Below are positions 15,360 through 20,204 of a stretch of DNA of 20,204 nt, piece after piece (position 1 is the stretch's first letter; every line of letters begins with the position of its first letter). The stretch is taken from the NCBI GenBank assembly GCA_003427395.1, contig BFEA01000133.1:3052462-3072665 (forward strand). The letters are read 5' to 3'. The notes under the pieces are model-generated. The model did not search any database and was not told the origin of the DNA. It saw only the letters and a list, made by a program, of their open reading frames with translations. The stretch comes from Chara braunii (taxonomy: Eukaryota; Streptophyta; Charophyceae; Charales; Characeae). The translations under genes and the position numbers were made by a program.

Positions 15360-16750
15360 GTTATACAACCCTCGTCGTCCTCCTCCCCTCCCTGCTCCTT
15401 CGCCTTCTTGTCCTCCCTCCCTCTTCCTCCACCACCTCGTCCAAATCTTCTTCTTCGCCTTCCTCGCCACGTCAACCAATCAATAAACGTGGCCCTGGAG
15501 GCGGAGGAAGAGGATCATGGTGACGGAGGAGGATGAAGACGAGGATGAGGAGGTGGAGTAGGGAAAGGACTGCGACGACCAAGGACGAGAGGACTAGGAT
15601 GACAAGGACGAGGGGGAAGGCAGAGGAGAAGCGGACGAGACCATCGATTCTGATGGATCTTGATGACGGCAGGGGCCCGGACTATCGGACAGGGATCCGG
15701 ACCGTTCGGTTTCCGGTCAACATGTCGGGATCCCGGTCCGTATCTCAGCCCGTGGGGACGACGGCCAATTGCCAGTGCCGCCAGCAGGCACAGCGGGGCT
15801 AGCATCGGGCACATCAAGGTAGAGCGAGGAGCCCAGCACTGAGCATCGCAAGCGGGTCAGTCTCTCTCTCGCGCCTCTTCTTCGTCATCGTCTTCCTCGT
15901 CCTTCGTCATCGACTTCCTCTTATTCCTTCCTTCGTCAACGTCTTCCTCGTCTTTTCGTTGATCCTCTCCAACCCACCTCTCTCTCTTTCTCCACTATTC
16001 CTCCGATCCATTGTCATGCTCTTGGTCGTACTCCCTACTCATCGCCGACTTGCTCTCCCTGTGTGCCCGCCCACGCTACTTGGTGTTTCGGATCTTTGTC
16101 ATCAACGTTCTATGCCTTCTCCTCCTCCATATCGTCATGCTTCCCGGCCTCTCCCCCCTCCCACGTCTTCGTCCTCACACTCCACGTCTCTGTCCTCCAC
16201 CTCGTCCGTTCGTTGTCCTTATCGACTTGCGGCCCGTCACCCCGCCCTACCATCGACCTGCATTCCCGAACTTCTAGGTTCTCATCCTCTTCATTATCAC
16301 CTTCGGGCTACTTGCTTGTCGTCGCCGTCCTCCCCCTCGTGCTCCACGTCTTCGTCCTTCTCTCTCCCCATCTCGTTGTCCTTTTGATCGTCGTATAACC
16401 TCCCCCCCCCCCGCGCATGCCACTTGGCGCCGTTTTTCGATTCTTTTTCCTGCTTTCTTTAGGGCCTGTCTTTTCCTTGGAACATTCTCCTCCTCGTCCT
16501 GGTTATCGTCATGGACTTGCTTCGTCCTCCGCCCTCCCCCCACCCTCCTTCCCCGCCCGTGCAACGTGGCAATCGCTCTCCATTTTTTTCTTTTTCCCCG
16601 TTTTCCTTCAGATCTTTCCTGTCCTGTTCATCGGCCCCTTATCCTCATCGTGCCGTTTTTTAATTCCCCCCCTCGCCATCGTCTTTAGGATCTTTGTCAT
16701 CATTTTCCTCGGAACTTTCTCCTGGTCATGGTGCTCGAAGCCTTGGTGCC
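15360..16750. repeat. Strand-asymmetric purine/pyrimidine low-complexity domain
   Basis: The + strand is CT-rich at about 15365-15475, purine-rich at about 15490-15660 (GAGGATGAAGACGAGGATGA and similar), and CT-rich again from about 15860 to 16740 with recurring CGTCATCGTCTTCCTCGTC-like words (15885-15955). The similar words TCGGATCTTTGTCATC (16087) and AGGATCTTTGTCATC (16688) suggest an older larger unit. The many overlapping open frames of Ser/Pro/Leu or Glu/Arg composition come from the base bias and are not supported as genes. Confidence 0.75.
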
Positions 16751-16935
16751 GCGAATAAGTGCAACTACAGATTGAAATGTGCCTTTCCGTTGTTTTTACA
16801 GCACTCCATAGTCAATTGAGAATGTTCTCAATCTTGAAAATGAATCCAAAAATTTTGAATATCGTAGTCAAAGAAATCGGCGAACATTCACGAAAAAAAC
16901 GAAAATGAAGTACGAAAAAATAAGTCTAAACCTCG

Positions 16936-16972
16936 GGAAACCGGACGTTCGGATCGAACCGGTCCGGTTTCC
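16936..16972. repeat. Near-perfect hairpin, 11-bp plus 5-bp arms
   Basis: GGAAACCGGAC (16936-16946) pairs with GTCCGGTTTCC (16962-16972). Inside, GTTCG (16947-16951) pairs with CGAAC (16955-16959) around GAT, leaving a 2-nt bulge. No transposase or RNA gene was recognised beside it. Confidence 0.85.
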
Positions 16973-17099
16973 GGGCTTGTCCGGTTTACTTATCCGCTGC
17001 TGCCATGGGAGGTATGCTTTCAGAATCCGTCAGGCTTAGAGTTGTCTTCCGTTGAAAAACAGCACTGTGCGACTGAGGATGTCGATGTCGACACTCGTT

Positions 17100-17320
17100 A
17101 TTTGCATTGTGTTCAATGTTGGCGGTATAGTTATCTCCGAGCCAGTTTCGTATAAACTGATGATGTGTGCTTGTGTATCCTTTCACTCCTGAGGTGGAGA
17201 CCTCAAACATGGTTGAATGATAAAAGCTGATGTGTTGCATTGTGTTCAATGTTGAACGATACAGCAGGGCTTTTAAATTATATAATGTGATGAATGATGG
17301 TGCATGATAAAAGCTGATGA
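17100..17320 (+). repeat. Short direct repeats, 125 and 87 bp apart
   Basis: TTGCATTGTGTTCAATGTTG occurs at about 17102 and again at about 17236. GATAAAAGCTGATG occurs at 17219 and 17306, with a related AAACTGATGATG near 17154. It suggests an old tandem duplication. No gene is supported here. Confidence 0.65.
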
Positions 17321-19159
17321 TCGTAAAGTTTGTCATCCATTTCGCTCTCAAATGAAACAATCCATGGAATCCTTCATTCATCACTCAATGCTTAGTTCTC
17401 AACTCACGGGTCATTGTGTGATGTCCGTTTGTTATCTTAGGACAGGAATCATGATAGGGTCAGTTTCAGGTCGTAATTGCAGTGTGAGAACAGGAAATTT
17501 TTGTTTTCGGTACGGGCTGTACAGAGCCATGCACAAGACGTCTGGCTGTGGAAACAAAATTAGGTTGGAAACGGTCTATATGAGATACAAAGTCATCGAC
17601 TAGAATAAGTGCAATATTCGTATTTCGGTTGTCAAAGACGAGTATGATGAAGAGAATGGATGTTGCGAAATCTCCGATTCCATGTGAGGACGACATCTCT
17701 GCGTTCTTTCTGACTCGAAATGGTGAAGTGTGGGACGAGTTTTCTCTCAGCAAGCGCTAGGTCTTAGACTGGAATGTCGCATGCATTATAATAAATGCTG
17801 GAAATAAGCAATGAGTAATCTTTATGTGGAGTTTTCATTGTAGCGAAACTGTTGTTACCCAGTCAGTTGAACTGTTGTGTTTGCTAATAGGCTGTTGAAG
17901 GCGAAACATAAGCTCTTGTTTGGGGTGCTGTTCACCGCATACCTCGAGTCTCTGGCTGTTCTGGAGTGTCCCGATCTCAGTTCTGAATGGAGCCAAGGTT
18001 GTCGCCACCGTACGGGGACAGTTGGTCAAGATTGAGTTTAACCAAACGTAACTATAACTACTCTGAAGGGTAATCAAAAGACATATCGTTGTGTTACGCA
18101 GTGTGTATGTCACAGTTATGCATGAGAGTCGTATTGGTTGACAAGTTGAGCTGATTGATGATGTGTTGGACTCCGCAATCTCTAAGATAGCGAGCGTGCA
18201 TAACTCTGTCCTTCATGGCCAGTGCAGAGCCTGCGAGTCTCTTCCGTGATTGGTATGGTTTTGAAAATTGGTAAGAACAAATGTCGCTTCTCCGGAATTC
18301 GTGGTTTTTTCGAATCCGTACCAAGGAATGTCGAAAAGTTGTGCCTATATCACGTTTAGCGAGAAGGGAGAGGAGGTAATATTTGCTCTCACGCTCGACT
18401 ACGGCTTGGGTTGATAGTAGATGGTGCATATGTGGGGACCAGTGATTTCGAATGTGATTGCAGTGGTCAGCTGCTACCACGTGGATGGAAGGGGGCTCGT
18501 AGGAATATGTCATCTGAACTGTGGCTACGGTGAAGACTTGCACAGACTGATACGCAGGCGTCCGTGTGAGTAGGTCCAGGTTGCCATTGTATTAAGAAAG
18601 TGGCAAATGTTGGGAGTGAGAATCTGCCACTCGCTAGCTTAGTATGTCATGTGAGGGTCTGATGGAATTTGAGGTCACCAGGCAGGCAGAATTACGACGG
18701 GCTCCCGTTGAAAATTTGAGAGCGTCGGGGCAGCCATACAGAAGCGGCTAGCAGCCGCAGCAAAAGCGACACGCTGCCCGTGTTGCCTTTGAAAAAACGT
18801 TTGACCCAGAGCACTTATCGATCAACCTTGGAGTTGCTGGACTGCTTCTCTCGTTGTACTCTTTGGGAAGAATTTCCGGTCCTACGGTGTGACTCCGAGG
18901 ATTTTGGCCTTAGGGTTAGTTTTTGTTCTTACAGCTCCGCTTTCCAGGTAGATGCGTATTTTATGGCACGCTTGTTGTGTGGTCGCTGATCGATATCCAC
19001 AAGTGAAGACGACGTTGTTTGGCGTCGTAATCGGTGAAAGCCTGTCGGCATTCTTTCAAGTGGGGATATCGAAGTTGTGCTGTTGTCGCCGAATAGTGAT
19101 CGCTGGGACCTATGTGGGGTCTCAGCACTGGCCAGACAACCGGAGGTCTTGTCTCCATG

Positions 19160-19187
19160 GCGCTCTATATGATCTATTATAGAGCGC
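19160..19187. repeat. Perfect 10-bp inverted repeat
   Basis: GCGCTCTATA (19160-19169) and TATAGAGCGC (19178-19187) flank an 8-nt loop. It could be a cruciform or hairpin, or a remnant of element termini. Confidence 0.85.
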
Positions 19188-19442
19188 TACTAATCGACTG
19201 ACCACATTATGGTATAATATGCGGTTGGGTTTGACCTTTTTATAGAGGATTTTACCAGAGGCTAGTACATATTTCCTGTACAGTCTAGTTCGAATATGCT
19301 TACTTGTGTAACTCTATATGGGACCGGTTCCAAGCACATGCTGCTCCCCACGAATAGACTGGAGCGTTTGTCCTTAAAAACTAAAAAAAAAACAAAACAA
19401 TATTTTTGTAAAATCTGCATCACTTCCAGTTTGATCTGTGGA

Positions 19443-19542
19443 TCTGCTACATCGAAGTACGTTTTGTGGATGTGATGGGGCACATGGGCGTGGTTCTGCT
19501 ACGTAGAAGTACGTTTTTGTGGATGGGATGGAGCAGATGGGC
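19443..19542 (+). repeat. Tandem duplication, about 48-bp unit (period 52)
   Basis: TCTGCTACATCGAAGTACG followed by TTTTGTGGATGTGATGGGGC (19443-19489) is repeated with several changes at 19495-19542. The repeated part ends in AGATGGGC or ACATGGGC. Confidence 0.85.
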
Positions 19543-20204
19543 TGCCAAAGGCAAACATGGGGGGAGTTTCTGAGTAGTGTACGAGACGTGTTTCACTATC
19601 TGAGAGACGGTGATAAACTCGGTTACATTGAAGTTATTAAGAACAGCCTGCTTTGTTCTGTGGGATATGTTTGTTACAGATGATTTGTGTGCATGGTAGG
19701 TATAGATGATCCATGTCGTTGATATTGCTATGTGATGCCTTTGTGGATAGCGTCCGATGATTATCCTTGTATGTGTCCTAGAACGACCTGCCGCACAAGG
19801 GATGTCTGTATGCGAGGGCTACGCAGAGCCTGATTGTCTTGTCAGCGCCTCGCGTGCTATTCTTGGGTGATTGGCGTGATGTCGAGTGACCCATTACTCA
19901 GTCCTGGTGATTGTTGATCATCTTGAGGGCGGTCTTTACGGAATGCATCTGGCTGCAATTATGGTCTGACTTGCATGAATCTGAAAGATTCTTAAGTGTG
20001 GTGGTGGTTCTCCCCCATGGGGTAAATTTGCTGTTCATCGCCCGGATGTTGTATGATATAAGCAATAGATTTATAATTCTCTGCTGTTTCAGATTGCTGG
20101 CAGCAATGATTTTAAGGATGTAGGAAATCTCTCTTTTGCTTTTGTCAGAGTCGTGAGTATCTATTCCAGACGCTGCAGACGGTAGATTTGCCCTTTTGAT
20201 AAGT

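Larger units (their letters stand above)
17320..20204. other. About 2.9 kb mostly unique sequence without a supported gene
   Basis: The longest open frame is about 149 codons on the minus strand (18094-18543). It has no recognisable motif, and its length is within what chance gives. A small stem GCGGCT-AGC-AGCCGC is at about 18746. No tRNA, rRNA or transposon motif was recognised. Isolated acceptor-like signals (for example TGTTTCAG near 20092) have no supporting exon. Confidence 0.45.

Noticed and set aside
15959-16758. Several open frames of 88-142 codons rich in Ser, Pro and Leu
   Set aside because: They follow the pyrimidine bias of the domain, are open in several frames at once, and have no recognisable domain.
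18094-18543. 149-codon minus-strand open frame
   Set aside because: The length is compatible with chance in 20 kb. There is no family motif, no clear splice sites and no neighbour support.
1-20204. CRISPR array, bacterial defence system or operon
   Set aside because: No regularly spaced palindromic repeats with unique spacers, no ribosome-binding-site/ORF arrays, and clear eukaryotic features throughout.

Overview
This is eukaryotic nuclear DNA, dominated by non-coding repeats. It has long simple-sequence tracts, poly(A)/poly(T) runs, spliceosomal-type splice signals, tRNA-derived SINE-like repeats, U6 snRNA-derived sequence and one broken non-LTR retrotransposon (LINE). The LINE 3' segment carries the C-x2-C-x8-H-x4-C zinc-binding module typical of plant-lineage LINE ORF2 proteins (zf-RVT). 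A plant, bryophyte or streptophyte alga is therefore the most likely source. A charophyte alga is my guess, but the sequence does not prove it. I see no bacterial operon, CRISPR array or intact housekeeping gene.

Layout. 1-1000: microsatellite, a short tandem duplication, a tRNA-derived SINE head (+ strand, A box 456, B box 499) and a second small duplication. 1000-2100: a TCTG-rich degenerate microsatellite, an AT-rich repeat built on TTTCAGTCCAA, a short acidic ORF and an unbroken run of 36 G. 2198-3088: the only plausible host gene fragment, two exons joined in frame across a 99-bp intron, product not recognised. 3250-4050: (GA)n, (CT)n and a 12-bp minisatellite. 4188-5010: a cluster on the minus strand of three tRNA-like SINE heads with two U6 snRNA-derived segments. 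5685-5975: a 25-A tract and a different tRNA-like head. 7100-10960: an old diverged duplication, short hairpins and direct repeats. 9900-10015, 10963-11043 and 14097-14240: a small repeat with a CCCTTG...CAAGNNNAGGG hairpin core. 11044-14096: the LINE, lying inside that repeat. 14400-16750: minisatellites, a TTGA tetranucleotide array and a long domain whose purine and pyrimidine strands switch. 16750-20204: mostly unique sequence with a few inverted and direct repeats and no convincing gene.

Main results. (1) The LINE looks like a single insertion with the 5' part inverted. An EN-RT segment on the minus strand abuts a C-terminal/3'UTR segment on the plus strand, and the whole is bracketed by a 15-bp direct repeat (14/15 identical). 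The left breakpoint shows a 6-nt match between target DNA and the expected LINE RNA, as twin priming predicts. The RT catalytic core is missing. (2) Four tRNA-like heads share an A-to-B-box spacing of 43-44 nt. Two of them are followed, on the same strand, by U6 snRNA-derived sequence, one nearly full length with ACAGAGA intact and a T9 run just downstream. This may be a tRNA/U6 composite SINE or a Pol III transcription unit. Everything was read by eye, and no database search was run.
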